64,000 bases of DNA, taken from contig NZ_BCQW01000006.1 in NCBI RefSeq assembly GCF_001552275.1, positions 62,001 to 126,000 on the forward strand, in the 5' to 3' direction. A program made the translations under genes and the position numbers. The notes beneath the pieces were generated by a model. The model saw only the letters and a program-made list of their open reading frames with translations. It searched no databases and was not told the origin of the DNA. This DNA is from Amphibacillus sediminis NBRC 103570. GTDB taxonomy: Bacteria; Bacillota; Bacilli; Bacillales; Amphibacillaceae. Positions 48,542 through 57,236 of the stretch are shown in pieces; position 1 is the stretch's first letter; every line of letters begins with the position of its first letter.

Positions 48542-48650
48542 ACCAAATGCCCTTTAACGGATTACGTCCAGATTTTATCCAGCTTCACTCGATAAATGTC
48601 CACTGAAAATCTGTAGCATCCGCTAGCGGCTTTTACTATATTCAGCTGGG
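48542..48650 (+). repeat. Intergenic repeat family B, copy B6 (5' half, joined to A7)
   Basis: Diverged AAATGCCC start, ATTTTATCCAGC...CTCGATAAAT, CCACTGAAAATCTGTAGCATCC, GCGGCTTTTACT and TTCAGC. It runs directly into the second domain of a family A copy. Confidence 0.68.
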
Positions 48651-48654
48651 TATA

Positions 48655-48811
48655 CCCCTACTGAACGATAGTTGAACCAATCGGGCCGTTACTGGCTGTT
48701 GGATCTCCCACGTAGACATAACGTGTTCCCTTATTTCTTGAAGTGGGAGCCTTACAAAAGCCCTTCGATGGGGCGAGTAATCGCAGTCCCAGCCAGTTAC
48801 ACTGCAATAAA
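48655..48811 (+). repeat. Structured intergenic repeat family A, copy A7 (second domain only)
   Basis: Starts at CCCCTACTGAACG and has the complete second domain: ACTGGCTG/CAGCCAGT, CTCCCAC/GTGGGAG, and GGGGC paired with GTCCC, a G-C to G-U change. The right end is ACTGCAATAAA. Confidence 0.8.
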
Positions 48812-48853
48812 TATAGGATATTTCTGCTGAATCAAGTTAAACAATTTGCTAGC

Positions 48854-49552
48854 CTATGGGATCTCAATCAGATCATTTGGTGAAATCATCCCAAGTAATG
48901 GTTGATTTTGCTTACCATCTTCCGTAATAAGTAATGCATCCAAGCGCTCATGCTGTTTCATAGAGCTAATAAATAAATCTTCCGCTTGATAAATATTCGT
49001 ATCTTTATTAATGAAACGATAATTAGCGGATTCGTTGTCCTGTGAGATCACTTCAGCTAATGGCATTTGAAACAAATTAGAAAAGTTTTGCTCCATTTGG
49101 GTCGCAATCCAATGCAAGATCATTTTGTCTGTTAATAACCCAACAAAGTCTTTATTGTGATAGACCGGAAATTGAGAATAACTGGTTTTGTTGACAACTT
49201 CCAAAACATCCTTCAGTTTCAAACCGATTTGAAGAGTTGTTAATGTTTTTTGAAAGGTGGGGATCACACGCTTAGGTGCTGTGATTTCCTCTACCATCCC
49301 TTCTATTGCTTCAACTACTTGATCATGGGGTTCTGCAATCGTATATTGTATTTCTGTACGTTCGTGAATAATCGCATTACGAAGCTCAGAAAATTCAAGC
49401 AGGTCATTAAGGTAACGATTAATCACGGTATTCGTTTGGCTTAGCTGTTGAGCAGCTCGAACAAATGGAACATAATGGGCATCATTAAGCTCTTGCTCAA
49501 AAAATTGCTCAATTTTATTAAAGGCTACGATAAAACGCTCAGCATTACTCAC
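48854..49552 (-). CDS. CBS-domain protein
   Basis: A 232-residue cytoplasmic protein. The first 90 residues are helical (SNAERFIVAFNKIEQFF). A CBS pair follows (about residues 90-225), with SQFPVYHNKDFVGLLTDKMI and LDALLITEDGK...LLGMISPNDL. CBS pairs bind adenine nucleotides and often act as energy sensors. The GTG at 49552 was chosen, with AAGGAG eight bases upstream; the GTG at 49561 overlaps that site. It is co-directional with the chemoreceptor gene 26 bases upstream. Confidence 0.85.
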   Translation of the reverse strand: MSNAERFIVAFNKIEQFFEQELNDAHYVPFVRAAQQLSQTNTVINRYLNDLLEFSELRNAIIHERTEIQYTIAEPHDQVVEAIEGMVEEITAPKRVIPTFQKTLTTLQIGLKLKDVLEVVNKTSYSQFPVYHNKDFVGLLTDKMILHWIATQMEQNFSNLFQMPLAEVISQDNESANYRFINKDTNIYQAEDLFISSMKQHERLDALLITEDGKQNQPLLGMISPNDLIEIP

Positions 49553-49578
49553 TTCTTGCACTCCTTGACGTCATCTCA

Positions 49579-51264
49579 TTATGATAATTTAAATTTAACA
49601 ACTGTTGTTTCTAATTGATTGGCTAACTTAGACAGCTGCTCTGCTGCGCTTGATACCTCTTCCATCGTCCCTAACGACTGTTCCGATGATGCAGCAGTCT
49701 CTTCTACCCCAGCCGCAGACTGTTCAGAAACCGAGGCAATTTCTTCGATCTCAGCCTGCATTTTTGCTGTCATATTTACAACTTGCCCTAATTCTGAAGA
49801 GATATGCTTTAGCTGTCCATCGATGGTTTCATATGCATCATTCATCTGATTAAATACTCGTCCTGTATCTGTGATTTGTTTCGCTCCATTATCAGCTTGT
49901 CGATACCCCTCTTCTAAGGCTTTAGCTACCGAATTTGAGCCAGACTGAATTCTTGATGAGATCTCTGTAATCTCTTCGATTGATCTTGCCACTTGTTCTG
50001 CAAGCTTCCTTACTTCATCGGCTACAACTGCAAATCCCCGTCCGTGATCACCTGCCCGAGCTGCTTCAATCGCTGCATTTAACGCAAGTAGATTAGTTTG
50101 TTCAGCTATATCTGAAACCACTTCAACAAGCTTAGTGATTTGTTGGGATTCATGGTCTAAATGCCTTACCTTCTCAACGGCATCTGTTACAATATGATAA
50201 ACCTCTTTGACCTGCTTAACCGATGCCTCCATCGAAGTAGCACCCTGATTAGTCAAACTTAGTAATTGATTAGCATGGTCTGCAGATTGCTGGCTAATTT
50301 GATCTGCCTGATTAATTTGCCCTTTAAAGCCTTCCATCATTTCTGCTAAATGTGAAGCATGATCAGCCTGTGATTCTGCACCATCAGATAGTTCTTCCAT
50401 CGTCGTTGCAATTTGTTTGCTTCCTTCCATGACTTCATGAGCGGATTGGCTCAAAACACTTGCTTGTTTTGTGACTTGTTCGGTTGCCTGCTTAATCTGT
50501 TGTAAAACTTGATGAACACCTGTACGCATCAGATTTGTGGCATTAAACAACATGCCGATTTCATCTCGTCTTTTCGTGACTAATGGTTTCCCACTTAGAT
50601 CCCCTTGCGCTACAGACTCTAATTCATTGGCAACTTTTTTAAGTGGCTTACCAATAGATTGTCCTAAAATAATTCCTATCATGACAGCCAGGATCGTAGC
50701 ACCAACCAACGTTGCAACCATCACGATGAGAGTGAGATGAAAAGCCTTATTATTCTGTTCATTTAAATGCAAAATTTGTTCACGGTTCAATACATTTAAT
50801 GAAGCTAAATTGCCACTTGCCGGACTATAATAGACTGTAGATTCTTGAATCCCTTGTTGAGCCGCTTGGAACTGGCTATTTTCTAACAAAGTCATATTAC
50901 GTTCAACTAAATCAATGAAATTATTCCAATTCACTTGGAATTCGTTTAATAGTTGTTGTTCATCATCAGTTAAAGGCGCCGCTTTATATGCCTCAATATG
51001 TGTATCAATTTGGTCAATATTACTTAATGCAACATCAGCGTAAGAATGATCACGAAATAATGCCGCTGATATAATATTAACCCGCGTATTTTCTGCTAAT
51101 CTTACAATATCATTTAATTCGCCTAACGGAATGACACGCTCCTGATACATTCGATCTGCGTTAGCATTAATTCTGTATAATGAAAAAACAGCTATCATTC
51201 CAACTATAACTAAAGCGGTCACGATGATCATAATTCCACCAATTAACTTGCCTGTTATTCGCAT
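49579..51264 (-). CDS. Methyl-accepting chemotaxis protein
   Basis: Transmembrane chemoreceptor of 561 residues. TM1 is about residues 8-30, then a four-helix-bundle ligand domain (4HB_MCP type), TM2 about 185-210, a HAMP domain ([20 protein letters not shown]) and a long signalling domain. The signalling hairpin tip includes [42 protein letters not shown], given here as the universal MCP core, read in two pieces around [12 protein letters not shown] 51264 (GAAGGAAGAG upstream) was chosen over an in-frame TTG further out. It implies flagellar motility. Confidence 0.92.
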   Translation of the reverse strand: MRITGKLIGGIMIIVTALVIVGMIAVFSLYRINANADRMYQERVIPLGELNDIVRLAENTRVNIISAALFRDHSYADVALSNIDQIDTHIEAYKAAPLTDDEQQLLNEFQVNWNNFIDLVERNMTLLENSQFQAAQQGIQESTVYYSPASGNLASLNVLNREQILHLNEQNNKAFHLTLIVMVATLVGATILAVMIGIILGQSIGKPLKKVANELESVAQGDLSGKPLVTKRRDEIGMLFNATNLMRTGVHQVLQQIKQATEQVTKQASVLSQSAHEVMEGSKQIATTMEELSDGAESQADHASHLAEMMEGFKGQINQADQISQQSADHANQLLSLTNQGATSMEASVKQVKEVYHIVTDAVEKVRHLDHESQQITKLVEVVSDIAEQTNLLALNAAIEAARAGDHGRGFAVVADEVRKLAEQVARSIEEITEISSRIQSGSNSVAKALEEGYRQADNGAKQITDTGRVFNQMNDAYETIDGQLKHISSELGQVVNMTAKMQAEIEEIASVSEQSAAGVEETAASSEQSLGTMEEVSSAAEQLSKLANQLETTVVKFKLS

Positions 51265-51340
51265 GAAACACTCTTCCCTTCTTTCTAGTCCTTTTTTACT
51301 CCAGTATAGCATCAGTTAAAGTGTAATTATATAGAAATAA

Positions 51341-51525
51341 TTTAACTTCATTCAGCAAAAGGCTCTCTCTTCGAAAAGTGGTGAGCTAAATGCCTATTTG
51401 TCATTGATTCAGTGGGGTTACTGGCTAAATCAATTTAAAGCCTACGGCGGATGCCATAGATTTTCAACGGAAATGTATCGAGCATACCTGATCAAACTTG
51501 GGCACAAATACGCCAAGGTGCATTT
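51341..51525 (-). repeat. Intergenic repeat family B, copy B7 (inverted, nearly full length)
   Basis: Read on the minus strand it starts TGCACCTTGGCGTATTTG, continues through GCTCGATACATTTCCG and GGCATCCGCCG, GCTTTAAATTGATT, and ends GCTGAATGAAGTTAAA at 51341-51356. The closing complementary arms are preserved. It lies upstream of the chemoreceptor gene. Confidence 0.78.
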
Positions 51526-51607
51526 TTTTCTTAACATAGATTATATCGATCATTTTACTGCTAAGTTAAAGTAAATATGAGGTATATTTTTACATATCTA
51601 CAGCAAA

Positions 51608-51845
51608 ATAAAGTGAAACTTCTTTCAGTGGTATCGACGCATAGGATGTGCTAATGCGGACGTTGCGATACGACGTCGACTTCCTCTCCTCCCCACTGAA
51701 CGTTAGTTGAACCAATTGGGCCGTTACTTGCTGTTGGATCTCCCACTTAGGCATGACGTGTTCACTTATTTCTAATGTAGAAGTCTTACAAAAGCCCTTC
51801 GATGGTGCGAATAATCGCAGCCCCAGCTAGTTACACTGCGATAAA
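51608..51845 (+). repeat. Structured intergenic repeat family A, copy A8 (nearly full length)
   Basis: Left end ATAAAGTGAAACTTC and right end TTACACTGCGATAAA are intact. The first domain is shortened. In the second closing stem both partners are altered at the same pair (ACTTGCTG with CAGCTAGT), leaving one T-T mismatch. Confidence 0.8.
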
Positions 51846-51852
51846 ATTTTCT

Positions 51853-51890
51853 AAAAAAAAAGATATAACTGAATCTGACTCAGTTATATC
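51853..51890 (-). terminator. Terminator of the ykuI operon
   Basis: On the minus strand GATATAACTGA pairs perfectly with TCAGTTATATC, followed by nine T. Confidence 0.88.
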
Positions 51891-52019
51891 CAACCCTTGT
51901 TTTCCTTATTTTACTTTTGTATTTAACTTAGCTCATTTTAAACTATTCTAATGAATAACAGGTAAATGTTATGTTTTATGTCAAACATCTTTCCTTTCGG
52001 TCGACCGCTCTATCCTCCT

Positions 52020-53231
52020 TTAGCTTAACAAACAATCATTTTCATACAAAAACCTATACGACATGTCAATGAAGATAAAGTAATGATTAGGTAAAGGAAA
52101 GCTTAATGTTCGAATACGCTCACGGGTCTCAATATCGGCATATAACCCCGATAGCATGGCACGATTCCAATGCTGTATCTCCATAATGTTGGTTAGAAAA
52201 TAAGGTCGAAATGCCCAATTTGACCCTTGATAACCCTCCTCGATTACCCAGTGATTATCTTTCTTATGATAATTAGGAGATACCTGACGTCCATTGCTAT
52301 CACATATGTAGATTCGGAAGCTTTCGCTATCGAATAATTGACCTGCCTTTGTCAAAAAGGTAACAATCTCGTCTAAACTATTCCAACTTTCCGTTAGCTC
52401 AGTTAAGCGTTGCTCCCAATCAAGAATGAGCTCTAAACGGTGCTCAACGATCTCCTTTTGGCGATTAACAAACATTGAGGTAACCTCAGGCACATTAACG
52501 TTCATCCTAACCTTTTCGAGCCTCTCTAAATGAAGGTCAGCTAAGTAGTAGCCTTGATAGTATCTCCCACCATGCTTCCAAGCAAAATATTGTAAAAAAT
52601 CATCTTCAATATCTTCAAATAACAAGGCCGCTCCAATTCTCTCGGCCAGCATTTCAAATGAATACATAATATCATCATAGCCTTCTGCTTCGTAGCTACC
52701 AATAACACGCGTGTTAATCTTTAGAATATTCGGCTCAAGCTGGCGAATTCGATCAAGATTGGAGGTTTTATTGCCAAGCTGATCTATTGCTATTTGAATA
52801 CCACAGTTTTTATAATACAGCAACAAGTGATATAACTGATTATAGTATTGTTCTAAGTCCTGCTCTGTAATTTGTAATACAATTCGCTGTGGAGGAAAAC
52901 CGTTATCATTAAATGTGTTAAGCAACTCTAACAAAGGCTCACCATCTTTGATGAATAGTTCTTGAGCTGTACGACTAATACATAAAAAAGTTGAGTCATC
53001 CTGTTGTATTTCTGCCAGAGCAAGCTTTAGTACGGATTGATCAACCTCTAACTTAATTTCATCTGGCACTTCCTCATCTAGAAAGAAGTGCTCCAGTGAT
53101 TTAGACTCTCCCTCTTCAACCAATTGAGCAAATAACTCATAGCCTGCAACCTTATGTGTCACCGCACTAATAATCGGTTGGAAGGCGGGCTTAATCAGGT
53201 CAATTTTCTCAAGAACCTCTAATGCGTCCAT
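52020..53231 (-). CDS. ykuI: YkuI-like EAL-domain protein (c-di-GMP related)
   Basis: Cytoplasmic protein of 403 residues collinear with B. subtilis YkuI: N-terminal EAL domain (about residues 10-245) and C-terminal YkuI_C PAS-like domain (about 260-400, with SFRIYICDSNG and NWAFRPYFLTNIM). The EAL signature reads ELF at residues 32-34. The usual DDFG acidic pair reads IDQLG. YkuI binds c-di-GMP with little or no hydrolysis, so a receptor role is likelier than phosphodiesterase activity. ATG 53231 has GGAG nine bases upstream. It follows a small membrane-protein gene by 22 bases. Confidence 0.88.
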   Translation of the reverse strand: MDALEVLEKIDLIKPAFQPIISAVTHKVAGYELFAQLVEEGESKSLEHFFLDEEVPDEIKLEVDQSVLKLALAEIQQDDSTFLCISRTAQELFIKDGEPLLELLNTFNDNGFPPQRIVLQITEQDLEQYYNQLYHLLLYYKNCGIQIAIDQLGNKTSNLDRIRQLEPNILKINTRVIGSYEAEGYDDIMYSFEMLAERIGAALLFEDIEDDFLQYFAWKHGGRYYQGYYLADLHLERLEKVRMNVNVPEVTSMFVNRQKEIVEHRLELILDWEQRLTELTESWNSLDEIVTFLTKAGQLFDSESFRIYICDSNGRQVSPNYHKKDNHWVIEEGYQGSNWAFRPYFLTNIMEIQHWNRAMLSGLYADIETRERIRTLSFPLPNHYFIFIDMSYRFLYENDCLLS

Positions 53232-53253
53232 TTTTTCACACTCCTCAATAACC

Positions 53254-53463
53254 TTATCCTTTATGCGGCTCACCACTACTGTTAAGGTGGATTTTCTTAA
53301 AATAATAATAAAATATGACATTCGCTACGGTTCCTACGATTAATAACAAGAGGACCATGACAGTTAGCCAGTTTAGTCCATAAACTAAGCATGTGAATAC
53401 AAGAAATAAACCAAATAGTCCTCCTTGAAAACCCGCTAAATACAAGAAGCGATGATATTTCAT
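53254..53463 (-). CDS. Small membrane protein upstream of ykuI
   Basis: A 69-residue protein starting MKYHRFLYLAGFQGG. Two hydrophobic helices (about residues 6-25 and 28-52) precede a polar tail. AAAGGAGCGG fixes the ATG at 53463; twelve further upstream codons are open but lack a ribosome site. It probably shares a transcript with ykuI. No family recognised. Confidence 0.6.
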   Translation of the reverse strand: MKYHRFLYLAGFQGGLFGLFLVFTCLVYGLNWLTVMVLLLLIVGTVANVIFYYYFKKIHLNSSGEPHKG

Positions 53464-53542
53464 CTTTTCCGCTCCTTTCCTCACTTCATTTATAGCCATT
53501 ATAGCACGTCTAAAAAAGATTAATCTATTCAGAAATCATAAT

Positions 53543-53716
53543 CAAATACGTCTTGGCGCTTTGCGTCTAGATTTTACTTGGCTCGATTCATTTTTACTGA
53601 AAATCGGTGACATCTAACTTGATTCAACGGGGGTTGAATCCTGACTGAATGGAATAATTATTTGCATTCATTTCACCACTTATAGAGTGGAAAACTTCTG
53701 CTGAATGAAGTAAAAC
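53543..53716 (+). repeat. Intergenic repeat family B, copy B8 (nearly full length)
   Basis: Starts CAAATACGTCTTGGCGCTTTG, has a damaged ATCGAGC hairpin, CTAACTTGATTCAAC, GGGGGTTGAATCCTGACTGAA, and ends CTTCTGCTGAATGAAGTAAAA. It fills most of the 395 bases between divergent genes. Confidence 0.78.
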
Positions 53717-53891
53717 TACTTGGAACTGTTTACCTGAATTAATTCTTGTCTGTTACATTTGTTAGCGTTTGATGACAATTTTACAATAGCTTGACAAAGG
53801 TTATATAATAGAAAAGGAATATGGTTTCATTGAATCAGTCGGTAATTAATTATAAAATGTGTGTTTCGACTTGATTGAAAGGAGTGACCTT

Positions 53892-54077
53892 ATGTCAACT
53901 CTAGCTATACTTGCAGCTGGATTGTTTTTCTTTTTTGCTGCATGTATTAGTCTCTTTTTATTTATTAAAGGATATGGCAAAACTTATTTAGCCATTACGT
54001 TTGTAACATTAGTGCTTGTCTACTTCATTATTGGCATATGGAATGAGGCACCAGATAATTTGACAAGTTTTTTCTAG
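53892..54077 (+). CDS. Small membrane protein, function unknown
   Basis: A 61-residue protein, MSTLAILAAGLFFFFAACIS, with two membrane helices (about residues 3-24 and 30-49) and an acidic tail ending near Asn-Leu-Thr-Ser. AAAGGAGTGA directly precedes the ATG at 53892. No family recognised. Confidence 0.6.
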   Translation: MSTLAILAAGLFFFFAACISLFLFIKGYGKTYLAITFVTLVLVYFIIGIWNEAPDNLTSFF

Positions 54078-54260
54078 CCTAAACGAGGTAGTTTTTTTTA
54101 GAGGAATTCATTTTATCGATCTTTCAAATTTAGCTTTGATGCTTACCTTGCACTTATATTTAAATGATACTTAGTTATAACGGAAATAATTTATAAATAG
54201 AGAACAATTTTCGAACAGCAGTCACTTATGAGCTAACCGTTTATGATTGCTCTGCTTTCA

Positions 54261-54303
54261 AAGAAATGAGGAAGTCGTTTTAATTAAGCGACTTCCTCAT
54301 TTT
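54261..54303 (+). terminator. Strong terminator hairpin, unassigned
   Basis: ATGAGGAAGTCG pairs perfectly with CGACTTCCTCAT, followed by TTTTATGG. It lies 184 bases past the 54077 stop codon, with no gene in between, so it may end a separate small RNA or a long 3' tail. Confidence 0.8.
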
Positions 54304-54311
54304 TATGGTGT

Positions 54312-54459
54312 CTTAATTTCGTTCAGTGGGGGTTTTTTCCCCACTGAACGTTAGTTGAACCCAATCAGACCGTTATTGACTGTTGAAACCCCCACTTAGA
54401 AATGACGTCTTCCCTTATTTCTAAAGTGGAAGTCTATCAGCCAGTTATACTGCAATAAA
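54312..54459 (+). repeat. Structured intergenic repeat family A, copy A9 (short form)
   Basis: The first domain is reduced to the bare stem CGTTCAGTGGGGG/CCCCACTGAACG with a T-rich loop. The second domain is shortened and lacks GGGGC/GCCCC. The right end ATACTGCAATAAA overlaps the last codons of the membrane-protein gene at 54445. Confidence 0.8.
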
Positions 54460-55986
54460 AAGCGAGGCAATAATTCCAATTAAGCCAATTAAACTGATCG
54501 TATAAACGATTTTTGTTGACATCGTTCCTCCGTCCTTCATTGCTTTACCAAACATAAAGAAGACAACCGGATGGACTAAAAACGGCATTGAGAAGATAAA
54601 TGGGATCATGCTCGCTGCCTCAGCTCCAAACATTCCTTCCTGAATAGCAGCAAACAAACCAAAATGTGAAATGGCTGATGCCTGTGCCATACCACTGTAG
54701 TTAAATGGAATTGAGCTTAAACTTAATAATAACAAACCACCGAAAACGGCAACGAGTTGCCAGCCAAAAGAGAACAACATCAATGCCTTAATTTCTTGAG
54801 ACTCTACGCCTTCGGCTTTTCGCATTTGGAGCATGGCTAATGTAGTTAGTATTATCCCAGTCCCCACAACTATTAATGCTGGCCAAAGCCAAAGTGCATC
54901 ACGGTTAACACTTACAGCTAGAATAGAAAAAACAAAAATATGACCAAAGAATGGGATATTAATCATAATCGGAGCACGACTGGCTGCTTGTTCACCTAAG
55001 TCACCTGCTGTACATGCACCTGTTAAGCCCGAGTGCGATAGAGACCCTGCCATACCAGGGGCTAAATTACGTACATGATTGGTCTTACCAAAAAACATCA
55101 TTAGCGCTACACCTGCAAACATGAAGAAGAGCTGGCCAAAGAATCCATACGCTAGCACTGAATTCATTCCTTCAATCGTGAAGGCTTCACCAATACGTGA
55201 GCCACCGACCATGAAGTTACCCGCAAGTACAACAGGAATACCAGCAAATAAAAGGGCTTTAATCGTTGGTCCGAATGACCAGCGATACAAAATAGCTCCA
55301 GCTGCAGCTGAAATAACCATCGCAAAAAAGATTTGTGGTAAAGCAATTACAGGCTCGATTACTTCCGCAATTTGATAAGAGAGGTATAAAATAAAGATGA
55401 TGGCAGCAATTTCAACAATACCTTTTCTTATGTATAATGGTTTATTGGTAATCGTTGCTTTATTATCGATAATAATAATTGAACCAATAATGCCGATGTA
55501 TGCAATAAGTGGATAAACATCATGTAGTGCACTTGTGCTCGTACCAATGAACACGCGTGAGGCACTTTCAATTCCAATCAGTAAGAAGAATGAACGGATA
55601 ATCATAAACATTTGAGTCCGTGTGGTACCTAAGACAGCTTCATCAGCAGATGGCGTGACCATTTCTCTATTCGTTAAAGATTTTTTAGCCAACATTTTTC
55701 TTAATTCTTGACCACCAACAAAAAAAGATACAACTAAAGCAATAATGGTCGAGGATGCCACCATATTAACCATTGGATAGGTAGCAATGCCCGGTTCTGC
55801 AATGCCTGTCTGGACAAATAAATAACCCATCGCCAAGCCAAAAATAACAATGATTAAAATAGGGGAATATCGAGTACCTGCTACAACAGTTCTGGCAATT
55901 AGCACCATTGGAATGATGAGAAATAGTGTAATCCAGAATTGATTTAACAAGCTCAAACTAGCAAATTGTTCTAATATTAATTCCAT
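54445..55986 (-). CDS. Polytopic membrane protein, unidentified transporter-like
   Basis: A 513-residue protein with about twelve to fourteen hydrophobic helices, a cytoplasmic loop around residues 95-125 (GGQELRKMLAKKSLTNREM), and Gly/Ser-rich segments such as VVLAGNFMVGGSRIGEAF and GMAGSLSHSGLTGACTAGDLG that look like re-entrant substrate loops of secondary transporters. No family was recognised with certainty. A perfect cre site lies 22 bases before the start, so it is probably catabolite-repressed and may import a carbon source. The last five residues and stop codon are formed by the end of family A copy A9. Confidence 0.8.
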   Translation of the reverse strand: MELILEQFASLSLLNQFWITLFLIIPMVLIARTVVAGTRYSPILIIVIFGLAMGYLFVQTGIAEPGIATYPMVNMVASSTIIALVVSFFVGGQELRKMLAKKSLTNREMVTPSADEAVLGTTRTQMFMIIRSFFLLIGIESASRVFIGTSTSALHDVYPLIAYIGIIGSIIIIDNKATITNKPLYIRKGIVEIAAIIFILYLSYQIAEVIEPVIALPQIFFAMVISAAAGAILYRWSFGPTIKALLFAGIPVVLAGNFMVGGSRIGEAFTIEGMNSVLAYGFFGQLFFMFAGVALMMFFGKTNHVRNLAPGMAGSLSHSGLTGACTAGDLGEQAASRAPIMINIPFFGHIFVFSILAVSVNRDALWLWPALIVVGTGIILTTLAMLQMRKAEGVESQEIKALMLFSFGWQLVAVFGGLLLLSLSSIPFNYSGMAQASAISHFGLFAAIQEGMFGAEAASMIPFIFSMPFLVHPVVFFMFGKAMKDGGTMSTKIVYTISLIGLIGIIASLFIAV

Positions 55987-56007
55987 ATCAACCCTCCAAA
56001 TATATTC

Positions 56008-56021
56008 TGAAAACGTTTACA
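56008..56021. promoter_or_regulatory. Perfect cre site (CcpA operator)
   Basis: TGAAAACGTTTACA matches the cre consensus TGWAANCGNTNWCA at every position, on both strands. It is 22 bases before the start codon of the membrane-protein gene, a usual position for repression. Confidence 0.85.
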
Positions 56022-56068
56022 AAAATAGCATACGTGAATTTTAATACTTTGTAAACTAAATTATTTAA

Positions 56069-56122
56069 GATAAAGTGAAACTTCGTTTAGTGGGGTTTTT
56101 TATCCCAATCGGGCCGTTATTT
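56069..56122 (+). repeat. Structured intergenic repeat family A, copy A10 (left-end remnant)
   Basis: GATAAAGTGAAACTTCG, then TTTAGTGGGG, a T-rich stretch, and CCAATCGGGCCGTTA, where it stops. It is the same short form as A9 and A11, with the first subdomain lost. Confidence 0.75.
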
Positions 56123-56129
56123 AAACTAG

Positions 56130-56168
56130 AAAAAGCGTAGCTGAATCGTGAATAATTCAACTACGCTT
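56130..56168 (-). terminator. Terminator of the formylglycine-generating enzyme gene
   Basis: On the minus strand AAGCGTAGTTGAAT pairs with ATTCAGCTACGCTT (one mismatch), followed by TTTCTAG. Confidence 0.8.
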
Positions 56169-56208
56169 GAATCCTAGAAACGTTTCGATATTTTATCTAA
56201 ACCATTCA

Positions 56209-57138
56209 TTAACGACTAACTACACAGCGAAACCCCATATTCCCTGATGAGCTATCTGGAGTATTGGAAGTCCTCGCAGCAACACGATAACGATTACAGT
56301 AAGAATGATGACATAAATATGAGCCACCTCTCATTACACGGCTATTTGGTTTCGTTACACCATTGACTGCAAAAGAATCCTGACACCATTCCCACACATT
56401 CCCAGAGACATTGTACAATCCGTAATTATTGGGCGGAAATGACTTCGCTGGAGCCGTAGCAAGATAACCATCATCCATTGTATTATGCAATGGAAATTCG
56501 CCCTGCCATATGTTACAGTAATGCTGATTATTCGGCGTTAACTCATCCCCCCATGGATATTTCTTCTGGACAAGTCCTCCTCTTGCCGCATACTCCCATT
56601 CCTTTTCGGTAGGGAGTCGTTTGCCTGCCCATGCTGCAAATGCCTGTGCATCATTCCATGAAATATGAATGACAGGATGATCCATTCTGTCAGCAATAGA
56701 GCTTCCCTCTCCTTCAGGTTGCTTCCAAGATGCCCCCGATACGGCATACCACCAGCCCAAACCTGGAACCTTTCGAACTGCAGGACTTTTTTTGTCTTGA
56801 ACGAGTGCATCAAAAACAAATGACCAACCGAATTTTTCTGCATCTGTTTGGTAGCCCGTCTCTGCAACAAAACTTGAGAATTCTTCATTGGTCACCGTAT
56901 ACGTATCGATGTAGAAAGCATCTACATATTCTTCTCGGGCTGGACCTTCACCGTCAGCAGGAAAACCTTCTTCATCATTAGTTCCCATTATAAAATGACC
57001 CCCATCCAATAAGGTCATCTTTTCAAAGAAATGAATGTCTTGGTGATTTTTTTCTAGTTCTTGCTCCTTGTTAATCTTTTCTACTTGTCCAAATGCTTCG
57101 CGTGAGACATGACAGCATGATCGTTTCTGATCTTCCAT
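56209..57138 (-). CDS. Formylglycine-generating enzyme (aerobic sulfatase-modifying factor)
   Basis: SUMF1-type enzyme of 309 residues that converts the active-site cysteine of type I sulfatases into formylglycine using oxygen and copper. The catalytic pair Cys276/Cys281 stands in RGGSYLCHHSYCNRYR, with the same five-residue spacing as in characterised enzymes; many SUMF1-fold homologues lack it. Family segments GGHFIMGTNDEEGFP, TVTNEEFSSFV, WNDAQAFAAWAGKRLPTEKEWEYAARGG and NVWEWCQD are present. No signal peptide, so it acts in the cytoplasm. AGGGGGAAG precedes the ATG. A type I sulfatase gene lies 5 kb away on the same strand. Confidence 0.93.
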   Translation of the reverse strand: MEDQKRSCCHVSREAFGQVEKINKEQELEKNHQDIHFFEKMTLLDGGHFIMGTNDEEGFPADGEGPAREEYVDAFYIDTYTVTNEEFSSFVAETGYQTDAEKFGWSFVFDALVQDKKSPAVRKVPGLGWWYAVSGASWKQPEGEGSSIADRMDHPVIHISWNDAQAFAAWAGKRLPTEKEWEYAARGGLVQKKYPWGDELTPNNQHYCNIWQGEFPLHNTMDDGYLATAPAKSFPPNNYGLYNVSGNVWEWCQDSFAVNGVTKPNSRVMRGGSYLCHHSYCNRYRVAARTSNTPDSSSGNMGFRCVVSR

Positions 57139-57236
57139 TTAACTTCCCCCTTATTCATTAAACCCCTTCTTATATAATCATATACAGCTTTTTTGATTGT
57201 TTCAATTATTTAAGACTAGTGTAAGGTAATCTATAC

